Part shown: positions 1 to 8,894 of the stretch, one piece after another | Layout of the letters: each line of letters begins with the position of its first letter | How positions within the stretch are numbered: position 1 is the first letter of the stretch | NCBI GenBank assembly: GCA_009846685.1 | Contig: VWVY01000003.1 | Location: forward strand, 372,001 to 436,000 | From: Rhizobiales bacterium SYSU XM002 | Lineage (GTDB): Bacteria > Pseudomonadota > Alphaproteobacteria > Rhizobiales > Beijerinckiaceae | DNA length: 64,000 nt | Direction of reading: 5' to 3' | Made by a program: the position numbers and the translations under genes | The notes under the pieces: model-generated | Told to the model about the DNA's origin: nothing | What the model saw: the letters and a program-made list of their open reading frames with translations, nothing else | The model's database searches: none

Positions 1-74
1 CGGTCTTGGCGTATTTCGTCATGGGATCGGTGCCCTTCTTGCTGTGGAACCTTCTGGCTGATTGCTGGCCCTAG
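1..74 (+). CDS. possible C-terminal end of a membrane protein (partial)
   Basis: Reading frame 3 is open from the window edge to a TAG at 72-74. It ends in a hydrophobic, aromatic tail (FVMGSVPFLLWNLL, then ADCWP) that looks like a last membrane helix. The other two forward frames give less protein-like text. Only 23 codons are visible, so no family can be named. The 219 bases between this stop and the next gene hold no other gene I can support. Confidence 0.35.
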   Translation, partial: VLAYFVMGSVPFLLWNLLADCWP

Positions 75-293
75 ATGGGAGTCGGACGCCGGATTTGCCA
101 TTTCGTGCCGATAAACTTCGCGTGAGCAAGCGTTTAGCAGGAGGATTGACGAACAAGGGCGGTCCAGCCTATCCATTCCCCCAAGGGGCGGATCGCGAAG
201 GCCCCGTGAGGCGTCAGCCCAACATTCGCGTCCTGTTTGTCTGCCCGCGCGGATTTCTCCCTCGGGCAAGGACGCCATGAAGGGAGGGGTGCC

Positions 294-1133
294 ATGTCAT
301 CGCCCACCGAAATCACGCCCGCGCAGCTTGCCCGCCTTGTCGGCACGCCCGAAGCGCCGCTTGTCATCGATGTCCGGATCGACGAGGACCACGCCCTCGA
401 CCCCCGGATGATTCCCGCCTCGCAACGGCAATCGCACAGGGATGTCGCCCTTTGGGGTGAAACCCTTGCCGGCCGCGCCGTCGTCGTCTCCTGCCAGAAG
501 GGGCTGAAGCTCTCGCAGGGCGTTGCCGCCTGGCTGCGTCACCTCGGCGCGGAGGCCTCTTCTCTCGAGGGCGGTTTCGTGGCCTGGCAGGAACAGGGTT
601 TGCCACTCGCGAATCTCTCCACCCTTCCGCCGCGCGATACACAAGGGCGTACGCTCTGGGTGACCCGTGCCCGGCCGAAGATCGACCGCATCGCCTGCCC
701 CTGGCTGATCCGACGCTTCATCGATCCAGCGGCCGTGTTCCTCTTTGTCGCACCATCCGAGGTCGAGGCCGTGGCGGATCGCTTCGGCGCCACCCCGTTC
801 GACGTCGAGAACGTGTTCTTCTCCCATCGCGGCGATCCGACCGGCCCCGATCACACCTGCACTTTCGATACGATGGTCAGCGAATTCGGCCTCGCGACGC
901 CGGCCCTGTCGCGGCTCGCCACGATTGTCCGCGCCGCCGATATCGCGCGACCCGAACTCGCGCCGCAAGCGGAGGGGCTGCTGGCCGCTTCGCTCGGGCT
1001 CTCGCGCATGTTCCGGGATGATCTCGCCCAGCTTGACGCGGGCATGTTGCTCTACGATGCCTTCTACCGCTGGTGTCGCGATGCGGTGAGCGAGACGCAC
1101 AACTGGCCGAACCCCGGTGTGAGGGCATCATGA
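294..1133 (+). CDS. rhodanese-ChrB domain chromate resistance protein
   Basis: 279 residues. The first ~110 residues are a rhodanese-like domain with a candidate active cysteine, Cys67, in SCQKGLK. From about residue 125 the chromate-resistance ChrB C-terminal domain follows, recognised by RPKIDRIACPWLIRRFIDP, a DHTCTFDTM segment and a LYDAFYRWC end. ChrB proteins act as chromate-responsive regulators or accessory resistance proteins next to ChrA; which role applies here cannot be read from sequence. The ATG at 294 is preferred over upstream frame-open codons because AGGGAGGGG lies just 5' of it. The stop overlaps the chrA start (ATGA), so the two genes should be translationally coupled. The rhodanese half suggests a link to thiol or sulfane-sulfur chemistry (inference). 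Confidence 0.85.
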   Translation: MSSPTEITPAQLARLVGTPEAPLVIDVRIDEDHALDPRMIPASQRQSHRDVALWGETLAGRAVVVSCQKGLKLSQGVAAWLRHLGAEASSLEGGFVAWQEQGLPLANLSTLPPRDTQGRTLWVTRARPKIDRIACPWLIRRFIDPAAVFLFVAPSEVEAVADRFGATPFDVENVFFSHRGDPTGPDHTCTFDTMVSEFGLATPALSRLATIVRAADIARPELAPQAEGLLAASLGLSRMFRDDLAQLDAGMLLYDAFYRWCRDAVSETHNWPNPGVRAS

Positions 1134-2470
1134 GAGAGGCCGCGATCAATCGAGCCGGCGAGGGGTCGCCGGCTCACCCCACGTTCGGCGAGGCCTTCGC
1201 GGTCTGGCTCAAGATCGGCCTCACCAGCTTCGGCGGACCGGCAGGGCAGATCGCGCTGATGCACCGCATCCTGGTCGAGGAAAAACGTTGGATCGACGAG
1301 CCGCATTTCCTGCACGCGCTCAACTATTGCATGCTGCTGCCCGGCCCTGAGGCCCAGCAGCTCGCGACCTACATCGGCTGGCGGCTGCACGGATATCGCG
1401 GCGGGCTTGTCGCCGGCATCCTGTTCGTGCTGCCCGGCTTCTTCGTCATCCTCGGCCTTTCGATCCTTTACGCGCTCTATCGCAACACGGGCTGGCTCGG
1501 CGCATTGTTCTTCGGCCTGAAGGCCGCCGTTCTGGCGGTGGTGATCGAGGCCCTGCTCCGCGTCGCCCGCCGGGCGCTGAAGACCCGAGCCCATCTCGCC
1601 GTCGCCGGCGCGGCCTTTCTGGCCCTTTTCGCCTTCGCGCTGCCGTTTCCGCTGGTGATCGCGGCGGCGGCACTGATCGGCTGGCTGGCGCCGAATTTCC
1701 GCCCCCCGGCTGCTGGCGGGAAAACAGACGAGGCAACGCCGATCCAGGGCGGCGGTTGGCTCGGTTCACTGGCGACCCTCGTAACCGGGTTGGCGCTGTG
1801 GATGCTGCCGCTTGTCCTGCTAGTCGCCATTTTCGGCATGCAGAGCGTCTTCGTGCCCATCGCCGCCTTTTTCTCGAAGATGGCGGTGGTTACCTTCGGC
1901 GGCGCCTACGCCGTTCTCTCCTATGTGGCGCAGGAGGCAGTCGAGACCTTCCGCTGGCTTCGACCTGGCGAGATGCTGGACGGGCTTGCCCTTGCGGAAA
2001 CCACGCCCGGCCCGCTGATCCTCGTGCTGGTCTACGTCGGTTTCCTCGCCGCATTCCGCGATCCCGGCCCGCTGACGCCACTTGTCTCGGGGATTATCGG
2101 CGCCGGGCTTACAACCTGGGTGACCTTCGTGCCCTGTTTCCTCTGGATCTTCCTCGGCGCGCCCTACGTCGAACGGCTCCAGCGCAACCGGGCACTATCG
2201 GGCTCGCTCTCGGCCGTCACGGCGGCGGTTGTCGGTGTGGTGCTCAACCTTGCGGTCTGGTTCGGCCTGCACGTCCTCTTTCGCGAGGTGGGGAAGGCGA
2301 AGCTCGGGCCATCCGAATTCGCCTGGCCAAACCTCGCGAGCCTCGATCTCGCCTCGGCCGGACTTACGGCACTGGCGATGCTCGCACTGTTCCGCTTCAG
2401 GCTGGGGATGGTGCCGACACTCGCGCTGTGCGGCGCTCTGGGTTACGCGCTTCGGCTGGCTTTTCCCTAG
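1130..2470 (+). CDS. chrA: chromate efflux transporter ChrA
   Basis: 446-residue inner-membrane protein of the CHR superfamily. It has two homologous halves, each starting with a conserved Phe/Gly-Gly segment: TSFGGPAGQIALMH near residue 28 and VTFGGAYAVLSYVAQEA near residue 255. Each half has a following proline-glycine motif (LPGPEAQQLATY; TTPGPLILVLVYVGF). About ten hydrophobic helices are visible. Family members export chromate in exchange for protons or reduce its accumulation. The start codon at 1130 overlaps the stop of the rhodanese-ChrB gene. The 3' end overlaps the convergent ABC ATPase gene by a few bases, so the two transcripts run into each other. Confidence 0.93.
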   Translation: MREAAINRAGEGSPAHPTFGEAFAVWLKIGLTSFGGPAGQIALMHRILVEEKRWIDEPHFLHALNYCMLLPGPEAQQLATYIGWRLHGYRGGLVAGILFVLPGFFVILGLSILYALYRNTGWLGALFFGLKAAVLAVVIEALLRVARRALKTRAHLAVAGAAFLALFAFALPFPLVIAAAALIGWLAPNFRPPAAGGKTDEATPIQGGGWLGSLATLVTGLALWMLPLVLLVAIFGMQSVFVPIAAFFSKMAVVTFGGAYAVLSYVAQEAVETFRWLRPGEMLDGLALAETTPGPLILVLVYVGFLAAFRDPGPLTPLVSGIIGAGLTTWVTFVPCFLWIFLGAPYVERLQRNRALSGSLSAVTAAVVGVVLNLAVWFGLHVLFREVGKAKLGPSEFAWPNLASLDLASAGLTALAMLALFRFRLGMVPTLALCGALGYALRLAFP

Positions 2471-3153
2471 CCGCTATCGCCCGTGATCCGCCCGTCGTCC
2501 ATCGTGATGATGCGGTCGGCCCGGTCGAGAATTTTGCTGTCGTGCGTCACCATCAGCGTGGTGGTGCCACGCTCCGCGCCGAGGCGTTTCAGCAGATCGA
2601 CGGCATTCATCGCGCTCGCCTTGTCGAGCGCGGCGGTCGGCTCGTCCGCGAAGACGATATCCGGATTTCCCACCAGCGCCCGCGCGATCGCGACGCGCTG
2701 CTTCTGCCCGCCGGAGAGATTGCCGGGCAGGTATTCGAGCCGATCCTCGAGGCCCAGCAAGGTGAGGATATGACGCGCGGCCTCTTGCCAGTTCTCGGCC
2801 GCCGCCCGGCCGTGCACGTCGAGCCCCATGCGCACGTTCTGCATCGCCGTGAGACTGTCGTGGAGGTTATGCGCCTGAAAGATGAAACCGAGCCGGCGCC
2901 GGCAGGCGATCAGCAGACCCTCTTCGGCGCCGGCCAGCTCCGTGCCGAGAAGCCTAACCGATCCCGTCTGCACCCGGCGCAGACAACCAATCAGCGTCAA
3001 CAGCGTCGTCTTGCCGGAGCCGGATGCCCCGACCAGCACGGTGAGCTTTCCGGCCTCGATTTCAAGGTCGATGTCAAACAGGGCCTGCTTGCGCGCCTCG
3101 CCCTCGCCGAACCAGTGGCATAGCCCGCCTGTGACAATGGGGTGCGCGGCCAT
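2467..3153 (-). CDS. DevA-type ABC transporter ATP-binding protein
   Basis: 228 residues with a complete nucleotide-binding domain: Walker A GASGSGKTT at 42-50, the signature LSGGQ at 146-150, and Walker B IVFADEP at 166-172, followed by a switch histidine (VTHD). The sequence belongs to the MacB/LolD/DevA group, whose members power export driven from the periplasmic side. It is the third gene of a devB-devC-devA-like operon; its ATG overlaps the permease stop by 4 bp (ATGA). Together the three products should form a tripartite exporter with an outer-membrane TolC-like channel encoded elsewhere. The substrate is not predictable from sequence. Confidence 0.9.
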   Translation of the reverse strand: MAAHPIVTGGLCHWFGEGEARKQALFDIDLEIEAGKLTVLVGASGSGKTTLLTLIGCLRRVQTGSVRLLGTELAGAEEGLLIACRRRLGFIFQAHNLHDSLTAMQNVRMGLDVHGRAAAENWQEAARHILTLLGLEDRLEYLPGNLSGGQKQRVAIARALVGNPDIVFADEPTAALDKASAMNAVDLLKRLGAERGTTTLMVTHDSKILDRADRIITMDDGRITGDSG

Positions 3154-4328
3154 CAGAACAGATCAGCCGGGTTGGCGCGCGCGAGCTTGCGCGTGGCGAT
3201 AGCGCCGGAAATCGAACACATGATGATCGTGCCGCCGAGAACGCCGAGCGCGCGCGGGACGGTCATCGCCAGGGGGAGGCTTATTGCCTTCGAGACGACA
3301 AAGTAGAGCAAAAGCGAGATCAGGAATCCGGGAATGAAGCCGAGAACCGCAAGGATGAAGGCTTCCTCGAAGATGATGCTCATGAAAAAACGTTGCGGAT
3401 AGCCGATCGCCTTGAAGGTCGCATATTCGCGCATGTGGTCCGCGACATCGGTCGAAAGCACCTGATAGACGATGATGAGCCCGACCAGAATGCCGATGAT
3501 CACCCCGAAGCCGAAGACGATACCGACCGGACGCTGCGTCGTCTGGAATTTCTGGTCGCGCCAGACCGCCTCCTCGACCGTGCGTACCGCTGAATCGTAA
3601 TCCGGCAGGAGGGCGCGAAGGCCCGCCAGCACGCGCGTCGGCTGGGCACCGGGTTCGAGCCGGACCAGCACGAGGTTCGGCGCGCCGGCCATCCGGTTCG
3701 GGAACAGCTTGAAGAAGGTCTGGTCCGAGACGACGAGTTCGCCGTCCGCAGAGAACCCGCCGCCGACACCGAAGGTGCCGATCACCTTGAGCGTGCGGCC
3801 CTTGGTCTCGAAGGTATAGGCCTGACCCGCATCGATCGAGGCGAAAAGACCCTTCGGCGCATTCCGTGTCTTGCGGTCGATCAACGCGATATCGGACATC
3901 GACAGGTCGGCGAGACGCGCGTTGATCTCGGGATTGCGGAAGGCGCGCGCCGCCGGATCGACTCCGAAAACATCGAGCGTGCGGATGGTCCCATCCGGTT
4001 GCTTCCAGTCGAGTTTGGCGAAATAGAGGGGTGTCGCGCCGGCAACGCCCGGCACCGCCAGCGCCTCAAACATTCGCTGGCGCGGCAGCGGGCTGCCATC
4101 CGTCAAAGTGTTCATATCGGATGCAGAAATGAGAAGATCCGCGTTGAACTGGTCGTAGGGAAAGCGCACGGAGCCGATCAGGGCGCCGAAGAAACCGAGC
4201 TGCATCAGCACGAGGAGGTTCGCGAAGGCAACGCCCGCCACTGCGGCAACGAGCCGCATCCGGTTATGCGAAAGCTGGAGCCAGCCGATCGGCACGCGCC
4301 CAAGCAGCCTTTCGAGGAAAGCGGTCAC
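3153..4328 (-). CDS. DevC-type ABC transporter permease
   Basis: 391 residues with FtsX/MacB-like topology. There is one membrane helix near residues 25-50, a large periplasmic region to about residue 265, then three C-terminal helices. The loop between helices contains DVADHMREYATFKAIGYP, the coupling segment typical of FtsX-like permeases of the DevC group, and the C-terminus ends in RKLARANPADLF. It should form the membrane part of the exporter with the flanking ATPase and adaptor. The start overlaps the adaptor gene stop by 4 bp and the stop overlaps the ATPase start by one base, so the three genes form a tight operon. Confidence 0.9.
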   Translation of the reverse strand: MTAFLERLLGRVPIGWLQLSHNRMRLVAAVAGVAFANLLVLMQLGFFGALIGSVRFPYDQFNADLLISASDMNTLTDGSPLPRQRMFEALAVPGVAGATPLYFAKLDWKQPDGTIRTLDVFGVDPAARAFRNPEINARLADLSMSDIALIDRKTRNAPKGLFASIDAGQAYTFETKGRTLKVIGTFGVGGGFSADGELVVSDQTFFKLFPNRMAGAPNLVLVRLEPGAQPTRVLAGLRALLPDYDSAVRTVEEAVWRDQKFQTTQRPVGIVFGFGVIIGILVGLIIVYQVLSTDVADHMREYATFKAIGYPQRFFMSIIFEEAFILAVLGFIPGFLISLLLYFVVSKAISLPLAMTVPRALGVLGGTIIMCSISGAIATRKLARANPADLF

Positions 4329-5593
4329 GGCGGCGGACCGGCAGCGATCCGCGCCGTCACCTGCAAATTGGTAATGCGCCGCGCGATTTCAGCCGAAGCG
4401 GCATCGAGCGCAACGCTCACTTTCACCACCCGCGCGTCGGTATTCGCGGCGGGGCTCGAATCGACCAGCGTCTGCTTGGCGACCTCAAGCCCGATCCGCG
4501 AAACCTTGCCTGCGAGCGGCTTCGGCAGCGCTTCGGCCGTGATCTCGACCGGCGCGCCGAGCGTCACCCGGCCGATCATCGTCTGGTAGATCTCGACCTC
4601 GACCTTCATGTGCTCGATATCGCCGAGGTTCATGATGCCCTGCTGACCGGGTTTTTCACCGGCGCGGGCGCTGATCGAAAGCACAGTCGCGTCGAGCGGC
4701 GCACGAACATAGGCCTTGTCGAGATCCGTGGTCGCGCGATCGAGGTCGGCGCGGGCGGAATCGAGATTACGGGCCGCGACCACGACATCCGGCTGGTTGC
4801 CGATCTCTCCGGAAAAGCGCGACAGGGTCGCGCGCAGGCGCTCGGTCTCGCGCACGGCCTCGTCTCGCTGCGTGCGGCGCAGGTCATATGTCTGGTCGGC
4901 AGCAAAGCCCTTGCGTCGAAGTTCCTCGACACGCTCGAAATCACGTTCTGCGTTGGCCTTCAACGTTTCCGCGCGCGAAAGGGCCGCCTCGGCTTCGGAC
5001 CGGCTCGCCATCGTTGCCGCGCGAACCTGCACGAGAACCGCCTCCTTGGCCGCGACATTGGCCTTCGCCGTTTCAAGCGCGGCGATCAACTGCTTCTCGT
5101 TGTCGAGCACCGCGAGCACCGACCCGCGCGCGACGCGATCGCCCTCCTTCACATGAAGCGCCGCCAGCCGCGCGTCGCCAGCGCCATAGGGCGGCGCGAC
5201 TGTAACCACCTCGCCTTCTGGCAGAATCTTGCCAAGCCCGACGATCTGCGGCGGCAAAGCCGATTCCTGCTTTTTGGCGTCCGCCGGCGCCGGCACGGCG
5301 ATGGGCGACGAAGTGCCGCCTCCCGGCTTGAGGTTGAGGAATTCCATCGCCTTGCGCACGCCCGGCGGCTGAAAATAAAGCCCGATGACGCCCCCGGTCA
5401 GCATGAGCGCCATCAGCAACGGCACGAAGCGGGCGACCTTGAAGACCCGCCACGGCAGTGAGGGTGGGGACTGTTCCGTCGTTGCAGGCGGCGCTCCCTT
5501 GCGAATCACAAGCGGCAGCGCATCCGTCTGCTGGTGTTCCTTGCGGGCCGGATCCGGCGCTTCCAGAAGCGGCGGTTGGGATTCGGAGGACAT
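4325..5593 (-). CDS. HlyD/DevB-family periplasmic adaptor subunit
   Basis: 422 residues. There is a cytoplasmic N-tail of about 65 residues, one membrane helix (residues ~67-88), then a biotinyl-lipoyl half-motif (KEGDRVARGSVLAVLDNEKQL). A long alpha-helical hairpin follows, rich in Ala, Glu and Arg (about 185-290), then the second lipoyl half and a beta-barrel. This is the membrane-fusion architecture used to link a DevAC pump to TolC. The ATG at 5593 (MSSESQPP) is chosen over an upstream frame-open codon at 5659 that would add 22 uncharacteristic residues. It is the first gene of the three-gene exporter operon. Confidence 0.88.
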   Translation of the reverse strand: MSSESQPPLLEAPDPARKEHQQTDALPLVIRKGAPPATTEQSPPSLPWRVFKVARFVPLLMALMLTGGVIGLYFQPPGVRKAMEFLNLKPGGGTSSPIAVPAPADAKKQESALPPQIVGLGKILPEGEVVTVAPPYGAGDARLAALHVKEGDRVARGSVLAVLDNEKQLIAALETAKANVAAKEAVLVQVRAATMASRSEAEAALSRAETLKANAERDFERVEELRRKGFAADQTYDLRRTQRDEAVRETERLRATLSRFSGEIGNQPDVVVAARNLDSARADLDRATTDLDKAYVRAPLDATVLSISARAGEKPGQQGIMNLGDIEHMKVEVEIYQTMIGRVTLGAPVEITAEALPKPLAGKVSRIGLEVAKQTLVDSSPAANTDARVVKVSVALDAASAEIARRITNLQVTARIAAGPPP

Positions 5594-5709
5594 CGACGAC
5601 CTTGCTCGGCGGCAGAAAACGCGAATTGAAACGTAAACGACCCTTATAGGCCCTGGCACCGCGTGTGCAACAAGGCACGCCGGGCGACAGTTCCCGTCTC
5701 GGGACCGGT

Positions 5710-7062
5710 TCAGCCTGCCAGCATCGACGCGAATTTCTCAACCCGCCCTGCACCGAAACCGCAAATAGCCATCCAGAACGCCTCCGCCCGGTCTTTCCCG
5801 AGCAGCGAAGCAGCCTTGGCCCGGATTTTTGCCTCTCGAACCTCAACTGGAAGCGGCGCATCGAGATCGAAGGCCTGTTCAATCGTCACGCCGCTCCGCA
5901 AGCGAAGACGGACGTGCGTCGCGGTATCCGCCAGCGTCTCGTCGGTCTCGACCACGACCCGGTCGCGAAGCGAGACCAGCACCGGGTCCGCCGCAAGGGC
6001 ATCGGTAAAACTCGCGAGCGCGCCGGTATCGACCTGCCGGAGCACCATCGCCGCTGTCAGCCGATAGCTGAACTTAGCCTCGAGACCTGTCACCGGCGAA
6101 AGGATATGGCAGACCCTGAGCCAGCGCGGGTGGGTGGTCACCGCGATGCTCTCGATGTCATCCAGCTTGACGTTGTCGCGCAATGCCGCAAGCGCTTCAA
6201 GCATGGCATGGGTGCCGTGGCAGCAGGCATGGAACTTGTGTTGCACGCGCTCGAACCGGAACTCGGTGCCGAGCCCTTCGAGGATCGGCCCCAGTGCCAG
6301 CGCCGCACCGGCGTGGGTCGGCCCGAAGCCCTGCTCGCATTCGAGGCCGTCGGGCCGCGAGACAAAACCGGCCTTCGCCAGCAGCACGGCCTCCACCCCG
6401 TTCGCGGCTGCCATCCCCGCATGATAGGGTTTGCCCATCGTCCCGAACTGCGATTTCAGCCCGGAAGCACGCGTTGCTACGATGCCGAGCGCCTGCGCCA
6501 TTGTTGGGCCGTCAAGCCCCGCAAGCCGCCCCGCAGCAACGGCCGCGCCGAAGGCTCCTGCCGTCGCGGTCTGGTGGAAACCGTGCTGGTAATGTTCGCG
6601 CCCGAGCCAGGTACCGATCCGAACGGAGGCTTCCACACCGATCAGCGCCGCGTCGAGAAAGGCCGCGCCGCCTGCGCCCGTCATTTCCGCCAACGCCAAC
6701 GCCGCCGGAATGATGGCGACGCTGGGGTGGCCGATATGATCGAAATGGGTGTCATCATAGTCGAGCGCATGCGAGGTCGCACCATTGACGAGCGCCGCCG
6801 CGCGCGCCGGAACCTTGCGCGTCGAACCGACGAGGCTCGCGACTGGCGCGCCGGCTTCCGCCTCGATCATTTCCCGCGTGATGAAGCTGACCGGCTCGTC
6901 CCTGCCTGCGAGCGCCACAGCACACCAATCGATGAGCGACAGGCGCATGACATGTCGCGCGGAGTTGGGAATCGCTGTGGCGGGCATCTCCGCAAAGGTA
7001 ACGATTGCCTCGGTGAGAGGTGCGCCCTTGATGGCGAATGCGGGCGTTAGGGAATCGGTCAT
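5710..7062 (-). CDS. MmgE/PrpD family protein
   Basis: 450 residues, full length for the MmgE/PrpD family (2-methylcitrate dehydratase, cis-aconitate decarboxylase and related lyases). Family features are the segment VNGATSHALDYDDTHFD, then HPSVAIIPAALALAE, GREHYQHGFHQTATAGAFGAA and KFHACCHGTHAMLEAL. The exact substrate cannot be assigned. There are no prpB/prpC neighbours, so a role in the methylcitrate cycle is not supported. The ATG at 7062 is chosen because the upstream extension has no protein-like sequence. It is divergent from the SDR gene at 7168, which may share its control region and pathway. Confidence 0.85.
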   Translation of the reverse strand: MTDSLTPAFAIKGAPLTEAIVTFAEMPATAIPNSARHVMRLSLIDWCAVALAGRDEPVSFITREMIEAEAGAPVASLVGSTRKVPARAAALVNGATSHALDYDDTHFDHIGHPSVAIIPAALALAEMTGAGGAAFLDAALIGVEASVRIGTWLGREHYQHGFHQTATAGAFGAAVAAGRLAGLDGPTMAQALGIVATRASGLKSQFGTMGKPYHAGMAAANGVEAVLLAKAGFVSRPDGLECEQGFGPTHAGAALALGPILEGLGTEFRFERVQHKFHACCHGTHAMLEALAALRDNVKLDDIESIAVTTHPRWLRVCHILSPVTGLEAKFSYRLTAAMVLRQVDTGALASFTDALAADPVLVSLRDRVVVETDETLADTATHVRLRLRSGVTIEQAFDLDAPLPVEVREAKIRAKAASLLGKDRAEAFWMAICGFGAGRVEKFASMLAG

Positions 7063-7167
7063 CGGCAAAACCCCGAAATCGGCATTGAGGCGCCTTCGCG
7101 CGCCGTCTTGCGCTTCATGCTGCCTATAGACGAGGATGGGGCAAGTTGAAATGCGAAAGGAATCGGC

Positions 7168-7875
7168 ATGGCGCCATTCGCGCTTGTCACTGGCGGAACC
7201 CGCGGCATCGGCGAGGGCATCTCGCGCGAACTCGCGCGGCAAGGCTATTCCGTGCTGGCCTGTGGCCTGACGGAAGCCGAGTGCGCCGCCTTCGCGCCGC
7301 AGGCCGGGGTCAAAACGGCGGTTCTCGATGTCACCGACGCGGATTCGGTCGAACGGGTGATCGCGGCGTGTCCGCAGATCGATCTTCTCGTCAATTGCGC
7401 CGGGATCATCCAGCGTAACGGCGCGGAATTCTCAATCGACGCCTTTTGCCGCACCATCGAGGTCAATCTCAACGGCACGATGCGCATGTGCCTCGCCGCG
7501 AAGGCAAGACTCGCGGCAGCGCATGGCGCTATCGTCAACATGGCTTCGATGCTGAGCTTCTTTGGCTCGGCCTATGCGCCGGGCTATTCCGCGTCGAAAG
7601 GCGGGGTCTCGCAGCTGACGAAAAGCCTCGCCGCGGCCTGGGCGGCGGAGGGTATCCGCGTCAACGCCGTCGCGCCGGGCTGGATCGAGACCGAGCTGAC
7701 GCGCCCGCTGGTCGAGGACCCTTCCCGATCCGGCGCAATCCTCGCCCGCACGCCGATGAACCGTTGGGGCAAGCCGGGTGATGTCGCCGCGGTCGTTGCC
7801 TTTCTCGCTTCCGATGCCGCCCGTTTCGTCACCGGCACCGTCCTGCCGGTCGATGGCGGCTATCTCACTGTCTAA
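7168..7875 (+). CDS. SDR family NAD(P)-dependent oxidoreductase
   Basis: 235 residues, classical short-chain dehydrogenase. The coenzyme motif TGGTRGIG is at 8-15, the structural NCAG at 76-79, catalytic Asn100, Ser127, and Tyr140-x3-Lys144 in YSASK. The C-terminus ends with GTVLPVDGGYL as usual. Cytoplasmic reduction or oxidation of an alcohol/ketone is expected; the substrate is unknown. A GAAAGG ribosome site lies 5' of the ATG. It is followed after 15 bp by the cupin gene and is divergent from the MmgE/PrpD gene. That arrangement suggests a small catabolic unit (inference). Confidence 0.9.
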   Translation: MAPFALVTGGTRGIGEGISRELARQGYSVLACGLTEAECAAFAPQAGVKTAVLDVTDADSVERVIAACPQIDLLVNCAGIIQRNGAEFSIDAFCRTIEVNLNGTMRMCLAAKARLAAAHGAIVNMASMLSFFGSAYAPGYSASKGGVSQLTKSLAAAWAAEGIRVNAVAPGWIETELTRPLVEDPSRSGAILARTPMNRWGKPGDVAAVVAFLASDAARFVTGTVLPVDGGYLTV

Positions 7876-7890
7876 TTGCCGGAGTTCCTG

Positions 7891-8421
7891 ATGACCAAGC
7901 CCGTGCCGACCGATTCCGAGAAATGGCTGCCCTACCGCCATCCCATGCCGAAGGAGTCCCCGCCCGAACTCGTTGTGCCCAATGCCATTCCGCAAGACGA
8001 ACGCATTTGGGTGCCGGTTGACGACAACGTCTGGTTCCGCCCGCTCTGCATGTGCGTGACGCGCGGCTACTGGGTGAACCTCCTGCGCGTGAAGCGCTCC
8101 GGCGTGCTTTCCCGCCATCGCCATCCCATGCCCGTGCACGGCCTCGTGCTGAAGGGCGAGTGGCGTTACCTCGAACATGACTGGGTCGCCACCGAGGGTG
8201 CCTATGTGTACGAGGCGCCGGGCGAGACGCACACGCTGGTGGTCGATCCGCACGTCGAGGAGATGATCACGCTTTTCAACGTCAACGGCGCGATGATCTA
8301 TGTCGATCCCGACGGCAACACCACCGGCTACGACGATGTCTTCACCCGGATCGACAAATGCCGCAGGCATTATGCCGCCAATGGCCTCGGCGAGGGTTAC
8401 GTCGATCAATTCATCCGCTAA
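7891..8421 (+). CDS. cupin, 2,4'-dihydroxyacetophenone dioxygenase-like protein
   Basis: 176 residues. The central RHRHPMPVHGLVLKGEWRY segment is a cupin motif 1 with His ligands, and EAPGETHTLVV followed by FNVNGAMIYVDPDGN completes the barrel. The overall pattern matches the DAD/ChrR-like cupin family, in which a mononuclear metal cleaves a carbon-carbon bond next to a carbonyl. True activity here is unproven. The ATG at 7891 is selected over the TTG at 7876 because GGAG sits 6 bases before it. It lies directly downstream of the SDR gene and is probably co-transcribed. A short ACCGCC-GTT-GGCGGT hairpin without a T-run follows the stop. Confidence 0.82.
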   Translation: MTKPVPTDSEKWLPYRHPMPKESPPELVVPNAIPQDERIWVPVDDNVWFRPLCMCVTRGYWVNLLRVKRSGVLSRHRHPMPVHGLVLKGEWRYLEHDWVATEGAYVYEAPGETHTLVVDPHVEEMITLFNVNGAMIYVDPDGNTTGYDDVFTRIDKCRRHYAANGLGEGYVDQFIR

Positions 8422-8477
8422 AGGCTAGCTGCGACCGCCGTTGGCGGTGAGGTGCTCCCAGGCAACGGACGGATGAA

Positions 8478-8891
8478 ATGAAGGCACGAGCGAAACTGAT
8501 CGAAGGCATGGCATTCATGGGCGAGGCTGGCTCCGGCCATGCGCTTGTGATGGACGGCTCGCCTGAATATGGCGGGCGCAACCTCGGCTTCCGCCCGATG
8601 GAGCTCATTCTGCTCGGCGTCGCCGGCTGCACAGCCTTCGATGTCGTCAACATCCTGCGCAAGGGCCGCGAGGATGTTGCAGATTGTATCGTCGAGGTCG
8701 CGGGCGAGCGCGCGGGCGAGGACCCGAAAGTCTTCACCAAGGTTCATCTCGTCTACCGGGTAAAGGGAAAGAACCTTTCGCCGGCCAAGGTTGAGCGCGC
8801 CATAAAGCTCTCGAAGGAGAAATACTGCTCGGCCTCGATCATGGTCGCGAAAACCGCCGAAATGACCTTCGAATACCACATCGAGGAATGA
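8478..8891 (+). CDS. OsmC family protein
   Basis: 137 residues, the usual OsmC/YhfA length. Conserved features are Glu42 in FRPMELILLGVAGC, the first redox cysteine Cys51, and the second Cys117 in KYCSAS. Members of this family are thiol peroxidases that reduce organic hydroperoxides, although YhfA-like members have no proven substrate. The stop is followed four bases later by the sulfurtransferase ATG, so the two are likely co-translated. That pairing suggests a thiol/sulfur-stress role (inference). Confidence 0.9.
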   Translation: MKARAKLIEGMAFMGEAGSGHALVMDGSPEYGGRNLGFRPMELILLGVAGCTAFDVVNILRKGREDVADCIVEVAGERAGEDPKVFTKVHLVYRVKGKNLSPAKVERAIKLSKEKYCSASIMVAKTAEMTFEYHIEE

Positions 8892-8894
8892 CGG

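Noticed and set aside
62-280. 72-residue open frame before the ChrB gene
   Set aside because: No family-like sequence or ribosome site; it overlaps the preceding stop region and the ChrB gene leader.
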